Source: Allomesorhizobium sp043769475
Lineage (GTDB): Bacteria > Pseudomonadota > Alphaproteobacteria > Rhizobiales > Rhizobiaceae
Direction of reading: 5' to 3'
Assembly: GCF_043769475.1 (NCBI RefSeq)
Contig: NZ_CP171729.1
Coordinates: 3,224,001 to 3,288,000, forward strand
DNA length: 64,000 bases
Shown here: one piece after another, positions 16,165 through 25,011 of the stretch
Numbering within the stretch: position 1 is the first letter of the stretch
Layout of the letters: every line of letters starts with the position of its first letter
Made by a program: the position numbers and the translations under genes
Notes under the pieces: model-generated
Seen by the model: only the letters and a program-made list of their open reading frames with translations
What the model was told of the DNA's origin: nothing
Database searches by the model: none

Positions 16165-18163
16165 GTGAAGTCAGCGACTGCCCGATCGATATTCGTCGCC
16201 GTGCTCGGCATGCTGGCGCTCGGAAGCGCCGTCTTCTTCGGCATCGGATTGACGGTCAACAAGGCGGTCTCCGTCGATGCCGACCGCAAGGCCCGCGACT
16301 GGGCGGATTATTTTATCGGCAACATGCCGCGCCTGGACGAACTCATCGCCTCCGGCCGGCCCGACGCGGCGCAGTTGGCCGTGATCGCCACGGCCGAGAA
16401 TGTCGGCGACGTCTTCCGTTTCAAGCTGTTCGACCGCGACGGCCGCACCAAGTTGGTCTCCGACGAGGCCGCATACGTGAAGGAAGGCGCTTCATACGAG
16501 CACAGCGCCAAGGCCGCCGCCGTCCTGGAAACCGGCATCAGCAACATCTCGCTCAACGACGGCACCGGCAAGAAGAACCGGCCGCCGCTTTATGTCGAGG
16601 CCTATGTGCCGATCGTCGACGGCCAGGGACAGGCGCGGGGCGTCGTCGAGGTCTATATCGATCAGACCCAGACCGCGGCGTTGTTCAAGACGACGTTCAC
16701 GACCGTGGCGGCCGGTCTCGCGATCGCAGCCGCCCTGATGTTCGGCCTGCCCACGCTCGCCTTCCTGTTCCGCAGCCGCCAGGCGGCGGGAAGCCAAGCG
16801 GCATGTGGAATATCTCGCCCGCTACGAACCGATGACGGGTGTGCTCAACCGCGCCAGCTTCACGGACCGTCTGTCGGAAGCCCTCCTCCAGCGACAGGCC
16901 GACGAACAGCTTGCCGTCGTGTTTCTCGATGTCGACGACTTCAAGGCGATCAACGATACGCACGGCCACGAAGCCGGCGACGAGTTCCTGAAACACGTAG
17001 CGCGCTGCATCCAGCGCCTGTGCGGCGAGGACGACATCGTGGCCCGGCCGGGCGGCGACGAGTTCACCCTGGCGCTGCGAGGTCGCGGCGCCGACGAAGT
17101 GGTCGACTTTGTCGAGCGGCTGAGGCGCGCCGTCGGCGAACCGATCGTCATCCGCGGCAAGACCGTTTCCGGGCGGCTGTGTTCGGGCATCTATATCGTC
17201 GACCAGCCGACCGATATGGCGGACGCCATGCACAAGGCCGACGTCGCACTCTATCAGTCCAAGATCGACGGCAAGAACACCCACCGCGTTTTCTGCGAGA
17301 GCATGGAAGACGCCATGCGCGCCCGCTGGGCGCTCGAGCAGCAGCTCCGCGAGGCCGTGGAAAACGAGCGTTTCGAGCTCTACTACCAGCCGCTTCTGCG
17401 CGCCGACACCGGGGCCTGCGCGGGTTTCGAGGCCTTGCTGAGGCTGTCCGACGGCCAGGGCGGTCACGTGCCACCCATCACCTTCATCCCGGTTCTCGAA
17501 TCGATGGGCTTCATCAACCAGGTCGGCAAATGGGTCATCGAGCAGGCGACTGCCACCGCCGCCTCCTGGCCTTCGCATCTGACCGTATCCGTCAATCTCT
17601 CGGTGCGGCAGTTCCAGGACCAGACCCTGGTTGGCCAGGTCAAGCACGCGCTGGCGCAGTCTGGCCTAAGGGGCAGCCAGCTAGAGCTTGAAGTGACGGA
17701 ATCGATGCTGATGGAAAATACTGATTGCATCGCAAGCCAGCTCAAGGAACTGCGCGCGCTCGGCGTGTCCATAGCCATGGACGATTTCGGCACTGGATAT
17801 TCGAGCCTCGGCTATCTCTGGCAATTCGGCTTCGACAAGCTGAAGATCGACCGCTCCTTCATTGCCGCGCTCGAGCAGAACGACAGCCAGGCGCGCGAGA
17901 TCCTCGACACCATCATCATGCTCGGCCACAAGCTCGATATGAGCGTGACCGCCGAGGGCATCGAGACCGACCATCAGGCGCAGGTGCTGGCCTCTCTCGC
18001 CTGCGACCATTTCCAAGGCTATCTCTACGGCCGTCCGGCGCCCGCCAGCGAAATCGCGCCCTATCTGCTCGACCGTTTCCGCGGCGAGGTGGCCCTTGCC
18101 GAGCGGTCGGGAAAACCCGCCACTGCCGGCACCGGGCCCACGCTGGCCGCCGCCGGCAAGTAG
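16165..18163 (+). pseudogene. Membrane GGDEF-EAL protein with a +1 frameshift
   Basis: The 5' part (GTG 16165, with GGGGGGATT just upstream) encodes a transmembrane helix (9-29), a periplasmic sensor region and a second helix (178-201), then reaches RSRQAA. The frame then shifts: an extra G in the GGG at 16788-16790 separates it from HVEYLARYEPMTGVLNRASF and the output domains (open from 16805). Dropping one G gives QAAEAKRHVEYL. The output part looks active: RPGGDEFTL for cyclase, GFEALLRL, DDFGTGYSSL and AEGIET for phosphodiesterase. The function would be membrane control of c-di-GMP. A soluble product from GTG 16805 is possible. Sequencing error is the main alternative to a real lesion. 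Confidence 0.85.
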
Positions 18164-18375
18164 CCACCGCTCCGCCGCCGGGAGAAAAATCTCGACATAA
18201 GCCGTGGCCCAATCCGGTCGTGCGGTGACCTTCGCGCCTGCTTGCCTCTTGCCCTCCCGCCTCTCCCATGTGACGATGAAATGACGGCGGGACAAAACCG
18301 GTCCCGCTCCGCGACGGCCGGAGGAGGCCGGCCGCCGCCTCGATGTTCAACATTTGAGGAGGAGGTCGTCCGATC

Positions 18376-20541
18376 ATGGGAAATCGCGCAGGAGGAAGGC
18401 GTACGGGACCGAAATGCATCGCCATGGTCGGTCCCTTCGCAAGCGGCAAAACAACGCTCCTTGAGGCCATTCTGGCCCGCACCGGAGCAATCCCCCGACA
18501 AAATCCCGTCTCGTCAGGCAACACGGTTTCCGATCATTCCGCGGAAGCGCGCGCCCATGCGATGAGCGTCGAGGCGACCGTTGCGACGACAGAATTCATG
18601 GGCGAGAGCCTGACCTTCATCGATTGTCCCGGTTCGGTCGAATTCGCCTTCGAGGCCGAACCCGTGCTTGCTGCCTGCGACATAGCGGTGGTGGTGGCCG
18701 AAGCCGACGAGAAGAAGATCCCGGGCCTGCAGCTCATCATGCGCAAGCTCGACGACCTCGGAATTCCGCGCATCCTGTTTCTGAACAAGGTCGACAAGGC
18801 GGTGGCCGGCGTGCGCGACACGCTGAAGATGCTGCAGCCGGCAAGCTCCACGCCGCTGTTGCTGCGCCAGATCCCGCTGCGCAAGGACGGCATCGTTATC
18901 GGCTCGATCGACCTGGCGCTGGAGCGCGCCTACATATACCGCGAGCACGCCGAGAGCGAGATCGCCGAGATCCCGGGCGACGAGAAGGCGCGCGAGGTCG
19001 AAGCCCGCTTCGCCATGCTCGAAACGCTCGCCGACCACGACGACCTCCTGATGGAGCAGTTGCTCGACGAGATTCCGCCGCCGCGCGACGCTGTGTTCGA
19101 CGATCTCGCCGCCGACCTGCGCGAGGGTATGGTGACGCCCGTGCTCATCGGCACGGCCGAGAAGGGCAATGGCGTGCTCAGGCTCCTGAAGGCCATCCGC
19201 CACGACGCGCCCGACGTCGAGGCCACCCGGAAACGCCTTGGCGCACCCGAGGGCAACGGCGCGCTGGTGCAGATCATGAAGACCATCCACACCGCCCATG
19301 GCGGCAAGCTGTCGATCTCGCGCATCCTGTCAGGCAGCGTCGCCGACGGTTCGGAGTTGGTCCTGCCGGATGGCGCCGTGGCGAAGGTTTCTGGCATCTA
19401 CCGTATGCTCGGCAAGGACCAGGCCAAGCTGACCGTCGCGAAAGCCGGCGACACGGTGGCGCTGGGCAAGCTCGAAGATGCGCGCACCGGCCAGACGCTG
19501 AGCTCGGCCAAGGGCGGCGCGGCGCAACTCGTCGGCCTGCAGCCTGCCCAGCCCGTCTATGCCTTCGCGCTCCGCCCCAAGGAGCGCAAGGACGAGGTCA
19601 AGATGTCGGCGGCGATCCATCGGCTGGCGGACGAAGACCCTTCGCTCGGCCTGCGCCACCAGCAGGACACCGGCGAGACGGTGATTTCGGGCCACGGCGA
19701 AATGCACCTGCGCGTCACCGTGGAGCGCCTGGAAGGCAAGAACCAGATCGCGATCGAAGGCAGGGCGCCGGCCGTCCCCTATCGCTCTACGATCCGCAAA
19801 TCGACGCAGCAGCGCGGCCGCCACAAGAAGCAGTCGGGCGGCCACGGCCAGTTCGGCGACGTGGTGCTGGAGATCAAGCCGCTGCCGCGCGGTACCGGCT
19901 TCCAGTTCACAGACACTATCACAGGCGGGGTCGTGCCCAAGACCTACATCCAGTCGGTGGAGACCGGCATCCGCGACTACCTGAAATCCGGCCCGCTCGG
20001 CTTTCCAGTGGTCGATGTGGCGGTGAACCTGTCCGACGGCTCCTATCACGCCGTCGATTCCTCCGACATGGCCTTCCAGATGGCGGCCAAGATCGCCATG
20101 AGGGAGGGCATGGCGGCGTGTTCTCCGGTGCTGCTCGAGCCGATCATGAAGGTCGAGATCTTCACGCCTTCCGATGCGACCGCCAAGATCACCGGCATCA
20201 TACCCCAGCGCCGAGGCCAGATCCTCGGCTACGACGCCCGCCCCGGCTGGCCGGGATGGGACGTGGTCGAGGCGATGATGCCGCAATCCGAGATCGGCGA
20301 CCTTATCATCGAACTGGAGGTCGGCGACCTCCGGCGTGGCGAGCTACCGAGCCGAATTCGACCACATGGCGGAACTGACCGGCCGGCTTGCCGACGAGGC
20401 GATGAACGCAAACGGCAAGGCGGCTTGAGGGCAAGGCCGAGCTTCCACCCGGCGCTTCCTCTCCCCGTCGAAACGGGGGAGAGGTGTCCGCGAAGCGTTC
20501 GGAGTGGGGGTCGAAACGACCCACTCTCAATATGCGATTGA
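18376..20541 (+). CDS. EF-G-like translational GTPase, C-terminal frameshift
   Basis: This is an elongation-factor-G paralogue of the type often called FusA2 or EF-G-like. The P-loop is GPFASGKT (19-26), G3 reads DCPG and G4 reads NKVD. Domains II to V follow in order, with SGHGEMHLRV and GGHGQFGDVV typical of domains III and IV. The last part is shifted: an extra G near 20316 replaces the expected ending RSATSGVASYRAEFDHM with an unrelated tail up to 20541. The unshifted frame would stop at 20428. Paralogues of this kind are not the main EF-G, and their role is unclear. The missing domain V end could matter, or the indel may be a sequencing error. Confidence 0.85.
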   Translation: MGNRAGGRRTGPKCIAMVGPFASGKTTLLEAILARTGAIPRQNPVSSGNTVSDHSAEARAHAMSVEATVATTEFMGESLTFIDCPGSVEFAFEAEPVLAACDIAVVVAEADEKKIPGLQLIMRKLDDLGIPRILFLNKVDKAVAGVRDTLKMLQPASSTPLLLRQIPLRKDGIVIGSIDLALERAYIYREHAESEIAEIPGDEKAREVEARFAMLETLADHDDLLMEQLLDEIPPPRDAVFDDLAADLREGMVTPVLIGTAEKGNGVLRLLKAIRHDAPDVEATRKRLGAPEGNGALVQIMKTIHTAHGGKLSISRILSGSVADGSELVLPDGAVAKVSGIYRMLGKDQAKLTVAKAGDTVALGKLEDARTGQTLSSAKGGAAQLVGLQPAQPVYAFALRPKERKDEVKMSAAIHRLADEDPSLGLRHQQDTGETVISGHGEMHLRVTVERLEGKNQIAIEGRAPAVPYRSTIRKSTQQRGRHKKQSGGHGQFGDVVLEIKPLPRGTGFQFTDTITGGVVPKTYIQSVETGIRDYLKSGPLGFPVVDVAVNLSDGSYHAVDSSDMAFQMAAKIAMREGMAACSPVLLEPIMKVEIFTPSDATAKITGIIPQRRGQILGYDARPGWPGWDVVEAMMPQSEIGDLIIELEVGDLRRGELPSRIRPHGGTDRPACRRGDERKRQGGLRARPSFHPALPLPVETGERCPRSVRSGGRNDPLSICD

Positions 20542-21166
20542 CCTGAGTGGTGGGGGGACTCCGCCAAAGCGACGTGAAGCTTTCCGACAAAGAAAAACGG
20601 CGTCCGGGGGTCTCGAACGCCGTTTTTCGCGGACCGTACCGCCGTTGGGGAACGGGCGGGAGGATGGCGGCACGTCAGGTCCGCCGCGTCGTTCGCCGTC
20701 CAAGGGACAGCGATTGGATTTGATGCCGGACGGCATCTGAATAGGCCGGACGCGACGGCTGCCTAAGCCTCGGATTTTTCGAGTGATGCCCCCATCTCCC
20801 GAAACGCCCGAAACGCCGCGTCCTGTTTTCTGGGTAGCAAATCAAGGGCGCTCGCGGCAGGTTACCGGATGTTACATATAACCGTTACGTGCGGGCGAAT
20901 ACGGCGGCTGTAACTGTTGCAAGGCGCGGATATCGGCGGGAACCCAGGCGGCAGCCGCAGGTCCTCGCTTCACAAATGAGCAAGCATCGCGAGCGCCTGC
21001 GCGATTCCGATGCAGCTATCCCGGGTGTATGATGGCCGGCTAAAAGCGCGCGGCGAGCCGTTTGACGTCCGCCGCTTGCCGGCTGGTTTCGGTATCCGGC
21101 TGATCAAAATAACGGTTGGCCGCTGAAATTTCGGCTGCCGGGCGCCGTTCACCCGTTTCGGGCAAC
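20429..21166. other. Gap with a family-A repeat and a bidirectional terminator
   Basis: 20456-20515 holds a palindromic repeat (CCTCTCCCCGTCGAAACGGGGGAGAGG with GAGTGGGGGTCG). 20593-20627 is a symmetric hairpin, AAAAACGGCGT ... ACGCCGTTTTT, which could stop transcripts from either side and would serve the EF-G-like gene. From 20640 to about 21165 I see no gene, RNA or strong promoter; the short open frames there have no ribosome site and no recognisable product. Confidence 0.65.
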
Positions 21167-21283
21167 AAAAAAGCCGGATCTGAGAAGACCCGGCTGAGTT
21201 TGTTGGAAGTGCCGATTAAGGCTAAACCTCCAGAGGGGAACACTCCCAGGCGCTAATGGGAGGAGGAACGCGCCCGGAAGATG
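21167..21283 (-). ncRNA. Candidate small RNA with anti-Shine-Dalgarno motif
   Basis: On the minus strand a promoter-like CTTGTT (21318-21313), 17-bp spacer and CCATAT (21295-21290) are followed by about 117 bases without coding sense. The transcript would hold TTCCTCCTCCCA, a typical anti-SD seed, inside the hairpin CTCCCA...TGGGAG. A second short hairpin (CCTCTGGAGG) follows, then a strong terminator AGCCGGGTC/GATCCGGCT with TTTTTT. The layout is that of trans-acting Hfq-type sRNAs of Rhizobiales; it may be a member of the suhB/MmgR family, but that match is from memory and unverified. Confidence 0.6.
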
Positions 21284-21472
21284 TTTAATATATGGGCTGG
21301 TCCTGCTCAGGAAACAAGCACCCAGTTTGCAATGCTCCCATGCAAAATGACGCACCCTGTGGTATAAGCTTCACTTCTACCAGATAGAACCAAGAGACGC
21401 GAAGCCGGATGCTTGAACCAGGCCAACCCGGTGCGGTCTATCCGCCTCCGCGGAGAATTGAAAGAAACGACG

Positions 21473-21973
21473 ATGCGTAAGCCTTCGGCCATCGCCGGCA
21501 GCGCGGCGTTCCTGATCTTGGTGCCGGGCGTGGTGGCCGGTCTGGCTCCATGGTTGCTGACGAACGGCTACGGCCTGCCCTTGTCTTCGTCGGCCGCTAT
21601 GATCGCGGCGGGGTCGATCCTGGTCATGGCCGGCCTTGCGGTCCTTCTTCATTCCTTCGCGCGCTTTGCCTTCGAGGGCGCCGGCACGCCCGCTCCTATT
21701 GCGCCCACCGAAAGGCTGGTCGTCGGCGGCGCTTATCGCTACGTGCGCAACCCGATGTATGTGGCGGTCCTGTCGATCATCATCGGGCAGGCGCTGCTTT
21801 TCGCGGATTGGTCACTGGTTCTCTACGCCGGCGTCGTCGCGGCCGCCGTATTCACTTTCGTCCGGCTCTACGAGGAGCCGACGCTTGCCCGCCGCTACGG
21901 CGACGAATATGAGGCCTACCGCCGCGCCGTCCCGGGCTGGCTGCCCCGTCTCACGCCTTGGGTGGCGCCTTAG
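21473..21973 (+). CDS. Isoprenylcysteine carboxyl methyltransferase-family membrane protein
   Basis: The 166-residue integral membrane protein has four or so hydrophobic segments and the ICMT/PEMT-type C-terminal signature: GAYRYVRNPMYVAVL, then EEPTLARRYGDEYEAYRRAVPGW. These motifs bind S-adenosylmethionine in the family. The substrate in bacteria is generally unknown; lipid or small-molecule methylation is likely. ATG 21473 is used because the protein begins with a membrane helix there; the open frame extends to 21413 without a ribosome site. Confidence 0.83.
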   Translation: MRKPSAIAGSAAFLILVPGVVAGLAPWLLTNGYGLPLSSSAAMIAAGSILVMAGLAVLLHSFARFAFEGAGTPAPIAPTERLVVGGAYRYVRNPMYVAVLSIIIGQALLFADWSLVLYAGVVAAAVFTFVRLYEEPTLARRYGDEYEAYRRAVPGWLPRLTPWVAP

Positions 21974-22072
21974 CGCATGACCCCGAAAACCGGACTCGGT
22001 TTTCGGAAAGGCTCATGCGCAAATTCAAAGTCTTAGCGCGTCCTTGGCGCGTCCAAGGAGACGCACGGCGCG
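21974..22072. repeat. Type-C bipartite palindromic repeat
   Basis: GCGCATGACCCCGAAAACCGG pairs imperfectly with CGGTTTTCGGAAAGGCTCATGCGC, then a second stem TTAGCGCGTCC ... GGCGCGCTAA. It closely matches the element at 13482-13602. It lies between two convergent genes and could end both transcripts. Confidence 0.7.
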
Positions 22073-22969
22073 CTAATAGGACCAGTTGCGCGCCTTGGCG
22101 AACATGAAATCGCGAAAAACCTTGAGCTTGGCCTGGTTCTTCATCGCGTCGGGGTAGACGAAGAAGGTATCGAAGGACGGCGCTTCGACTTCTGGCAGAA
22201 TCGGCACGAGGCCGGATTCCTTGTCGGCCATGTAGTCCGGCAGCATGGCGATACCGAGGCCGCGTCTGACAGCCCTGCGTATCGACATCAGGTCGTTGAT
22301 CTGGAGAACCGCGGCGCGTCTGGTTCCTTCCAGCCGGCCGATCGTCTCCAGAGTGTTGAGCCCGGCGAGATAGGCCGGCACCGGTTCGCCGAACGTCACG
22401 ATGCGATGCTGGTCGAGTTCGGCGACCGACATCGGCTTGCCGTAGCGGTCGATATAGGCCTGCGTGGCGAACACATGCAGATGGACGGTGAACAGCCGGC
22501 GCTGGATCAGATCCGGCTGCTGCGGCTGGCGCAGGCGCACGGCGCAGTCGGCCTGCCGCATGGTCAGGTCGAGTTCCTCGTTGGTGAAGACCAGTTGCAG
22601 GTTGATCTCCGGATAAAGCTCGAGGAATTCCTTGGCGCGCTCGGTGAGCCAGCCGGTGCCAAGCCCGACAGTCGTCGTCACGCGCAGCGTGCCGGTTGGC
22701 TTCTCCAGCGTCTCGGTCAACCGCGTCTTGACGTTTTCGAGCTTCATCAACACGTCGTGCGCGGTCCGGAACAGCATCTCGCCCTGCTCCGTCAGCACCA
22801 GTCCGCGGGCATGCCGGTTGAACAGCGGCACGCCGACATCGTGCTCGAGCGCGCTGACCTGCCGCGAGATCGCCGATTGCGAAAGCCTCAGCGTCTCGGC
22901 GGCATGCGTGAACGAGCCCGCCTCCGCGGCAGCGTGAAACACGCGTAACTTGTCCCAGTCCAGAGACAT
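22073..22969 (-). CDS. lsrB: LysR-family regulator, LsrB/VtlR type
   Basis: The 298-residue regulator has an N-terminal winged helix (SLDWDKLRVFHAAAEAGS, then LSQSAISRQVSALEHDVG at 29-46) and a periplasmic-binding-like effector domain. The start MSLDWDKLR and the end FRDFMFAKARNW match LsrB of Sinorhizobium and VtlR of Brucella/Agrobacterium. In those species the gene also sits next to trxB, and the protein controls redox, LPS and small-RNA genes needed for host interaction. I see a single Cys (about 142); redox sensing through several cysteines has been described for S. meliloti LsrB, so the mechanism may differ. It lies downstream of trxB on the same strand. Confidence 0.88.
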   Translation of the reverse strand: MSLDWDKLRVFHAAAEAGSFTHAAETLRLSQSAISRQVSALEHDVGVPLFNRHARGLVLTEQGEMLFRTAHDVLMKLENVKTRLTETLEKPTGTLRVTTTVGLGTGWLTERAKEFLELYPEINLQLVFTNEELDLTMRQADCAVRLRQPQQPDLIQRRLFTVHLHVFATQAYIDRYGKPMSVAELDQHRIVTFGEPVPAYLAGLNTLETIGRLEGTRRAAVLQINDLMSIRRAVRRGLGIAMLPDYMADKESGLVPILPEVEAPSFDTFFVYPDAMKNQAKLKVFRDFMFAKARNWSY

Positions 22970-23086
22970 CTCTCCCCCTCGTTCGCATTCGCCCGGGAAG
23001 CGGCTGCCTCCCGATGACCTGCGCCAGTTAGTTGTTCCCAGCCGGCTTTGCCGGTCTAGGTGTGTCGAGTTTCAGTTCAACACACC

Positions 23087-24061
23087 TTATTCCGCCGCCT
23101 CGCGAACCTCTTCGAGGCTCGCGAGGTATTTTTCCGCTTCCAGCGCCGCCATGCAGCCGAGGCCGGCCGCCGTCACCGCCTGGCGATAGACGTCGTCGGT
23201 CACGTCGCCGGCCGCGAACACGCCCGGCACGTCTGTCTGGGTCAGATCGGGAGCGGTCCACAGATAGCCGTTGGGCTTCTGCTTCAGCTTGCCCGCGAAC
23301 AGTTCCACCGCCGGCGCATGGCCGATCGCCACGAACACGCCATCGACCTTGAGATGCGTTTCCGCTCCGGTCACCAGATTCTTCAACTTCAGCCCGTCGG
23401 CCGAAGGCGGCATCGGCGCCTTGCCGGGTCGGCCGGTGATCTCTTCCACCACCGTGTCCCAGATGACCTTGATGTTGTCCTTCTTGAACAGCCGCTCGCG
23501 CAGGATCCGCTCGGCGCGGAAGTCGTTGCGGCGATGGATCACCGTCACGCTCTTTGCGATGTGCGAAAGATAGAGCGCCTCCTCGACCGCCGAATTGCCG
23601 CCGCCGACCACCGCGACATCCTTGCCACGGTAGAAGAAGCCGTCGCAGGTGGCGCAGGCCGAGACGCCGAAGCCCATATAGGTCTGCTCGCTCGGGATGC
23701 CGAGCCATTTGGCCTGGGCGCCGGTGGCGATGATCAGCGCGTCGGTGGTGTAGACGGTGCCGGAATCGCCCGTCGCCCGGAACGGCCGGACGTTCAGGTC
23801 GACCTCGGTGATCACGTCGTTGACGATCTCGGTGCCGACATGTTCCGCCTGCTTCAGCATCTGTTCCATCAGCCACGGCCCCTGGATCGGATCGGCGTAG
23901 CCGGGGTAGTTCTCGACGTCGGTGGTGATGGTGAGTTGTCCACCCTGCTGCAGGCCGGCGACCAGGACCGGCTTCAGCATGGCGCGCGCCGCGTATATGG
24001 CCGCCGTATAGCCGGCCGGACCGGAGCCGATGATGAGGACGGGCGCATGCTTGGAGGTCAT
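23087..24061 (-). CDS. trxB: Thioredoxin-disulfide reductase
   Basis: The 324-residue flavoenzyme transfers electrons from NADPH via FAD and a disulfide to thioredoxin. The FAD motif GSGPAG is at 12-17, the redox motif CATC at 136-139, the NADPH motif VGGGNSAVEEAL follows, and VFAAGDVTD is near the C-terminus. The length is that of the low-molecular-weight bacterial type. An imperfect hairpin with AGGTGTGT / ACACACCT arms lies just after the stop at about 23056-23088. lsrB follows on the same strand, suggesting cotranscription. Confidence 0.95.
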   Translation of the reverse strand: MTSKHAPVLIIGSGPAGYTAAIYAARAMLKPVLVAGLQQGGQLTITTDVENYPGYADPIQGPWLMEQMLKQAEHVGTEIVNDVITEVDLNVRPFRATGDSGTVYTTDALIIATGAQAKWLGIPSEQTYMGFGVSACATCDGFFYRGKDVAVVGGGNSAVEEALYLSHIAKSVTVIHRRNDFRAERILRERLFKKDNIKVIWDTVVEEITGRPGKAPMPPSADGLKLKNLVTGAETHLKVDGVFVAIGHAPAVELFAGKLKQKPNGYLWTAPDLTQTDVPGVFAAGDVTDDVYRQAVTAAGLGCMAALEAEKYLASLEEVREAAE

Positions 24062-24311
24062 GAACGTGCTTTCGACAGAGGGCTGAGCGCAATGCGCCGG
24101 CTTGGTGATCCTGAAAATCGGCCCTTAATCTAGGTGTTGCCCGTCAAGTCAGCAAGGCGGCGGCGCAATCGTCCCCGGAAAGCTTCGGCCCCGGCCGGCT
24201 TCAAACCGGCATGCGGCTTGCAAAATTCCGCAAAACCGGGCCTGACGGACAACCACCAATGGTTTAATGACAGACCGCCGGCTCCGTCGGGTCCTCAACA
24301 CGGAAGAAAAA

Positions 24312-24791
24312 ATGCCGATCAAGGCCGAACTCGATGCGATCGACTGGAAAATCCTGCGCGAGCTGCAGAACGAGGGGCGCATCACCAATGTCGAACTGTC
24401 GCGGCGCATCGGCATCTCCGCCCCGCCCTGCCTGCGGCGCGTCAAGCGCCTGGAGGACTCAGGCATCATCCGCGGCTACCGCGCGCTGCTCGACGGCCCG
24501 TCGCTCGGCATGGATGTCGTGGCCTTCTGCCTGGTCGGCCTGCACCACCAGGCCGAAAGCGAACTGAAGGCTTTCGCCGAGCGCACCCGCGGCTGGCCGA
24601 TCGTGCGCGAGGCGTGGATGGTTTCGGGCGAATCCGACTTCCTGCTCCATTGCGTGGCGAGCGACCTCGGCGCATTCCAGCGCTTCGTCATCGAGGAACT
24701 GACCTCCTCGCCCAATGTCGACACGGTGCGCACCGCGCTCACCATCCGCCAGGTCAAGGACGAAGGCATGGTGGCGATCCAGGTCAAGTGA
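24312..24791 (+). CDS. Lrp/AsnC-family transcriptional regulator
   Basis: The 159-residue protein has an N-terminal helix-turn-helix (LDAIDWKILRELQNEG, then VELSRRIGISAPPCLRRVKRL) and a C-terminal RAM domain that binds amino acids and drives octamer formation. ATG 24312 follows GGAAGAAAA at a good distance; the frame extends to 24267 but lacks a site. It is divergent from trxB across about 250 bp, the same arrangement as in other rhizobia. Target genes cannot be read from the sequence. Confidence 0.9.
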   Translation: MPIKAELDAIDWKILRELQNEGRITNVELSRRIGISAPPCLRRVKRLEDSGIIRGYRALLDGPSLGMDVVAFCLVGLHHQAESELKAFAERTRGWPIVREAWMVSGESDFLLHCVASDLGAFQRFVIEELTSSPNVDTVRTALTIRQVKDEGMVAIQVK

Positions 24792-24850
24792 GAGGCAATG
24801 GTCCACATGCAAAGCGCGGCCTCATTCGCGTTCCAACTTGCGACAAAGTA

Positions 24851-24890
24851 GTTTCTAAATCTATATGACAGTTTCTAAATCTATATGACG
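24851..24890. repeat. Tandem 20-bp direct repeat
   Basis: GTTTCTAAATCTATATGACA is followed immediately by the same 20-mer with a final G. The unit is AT-rich in GC-rich surroundings and stands about 120 bases upstream of the acyltransferase gene. It could be a pair of regulator sites or a replication slippage product. No other copy was noticed in the window. Confidence 0.85.
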
Positions 24891-25011
24891 ACGCTTCTGC
24901 CGCCATTCCCAAGGTGATCAGTTCGATTGCAACCCGATATGCGGCGGAACCGCCATATCGGCTGCGATCCTCGTAGCTCAATGAGTCGGATTCGATGATT
25001 GGTAAGACTTG

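Noticed and set aside
20970..21243. Small minus-strand ORFs near the candidate sRNA
   Set aside because: They read through the sRNA terminator hairpin and have no start signal; the RNA explanation fits better.
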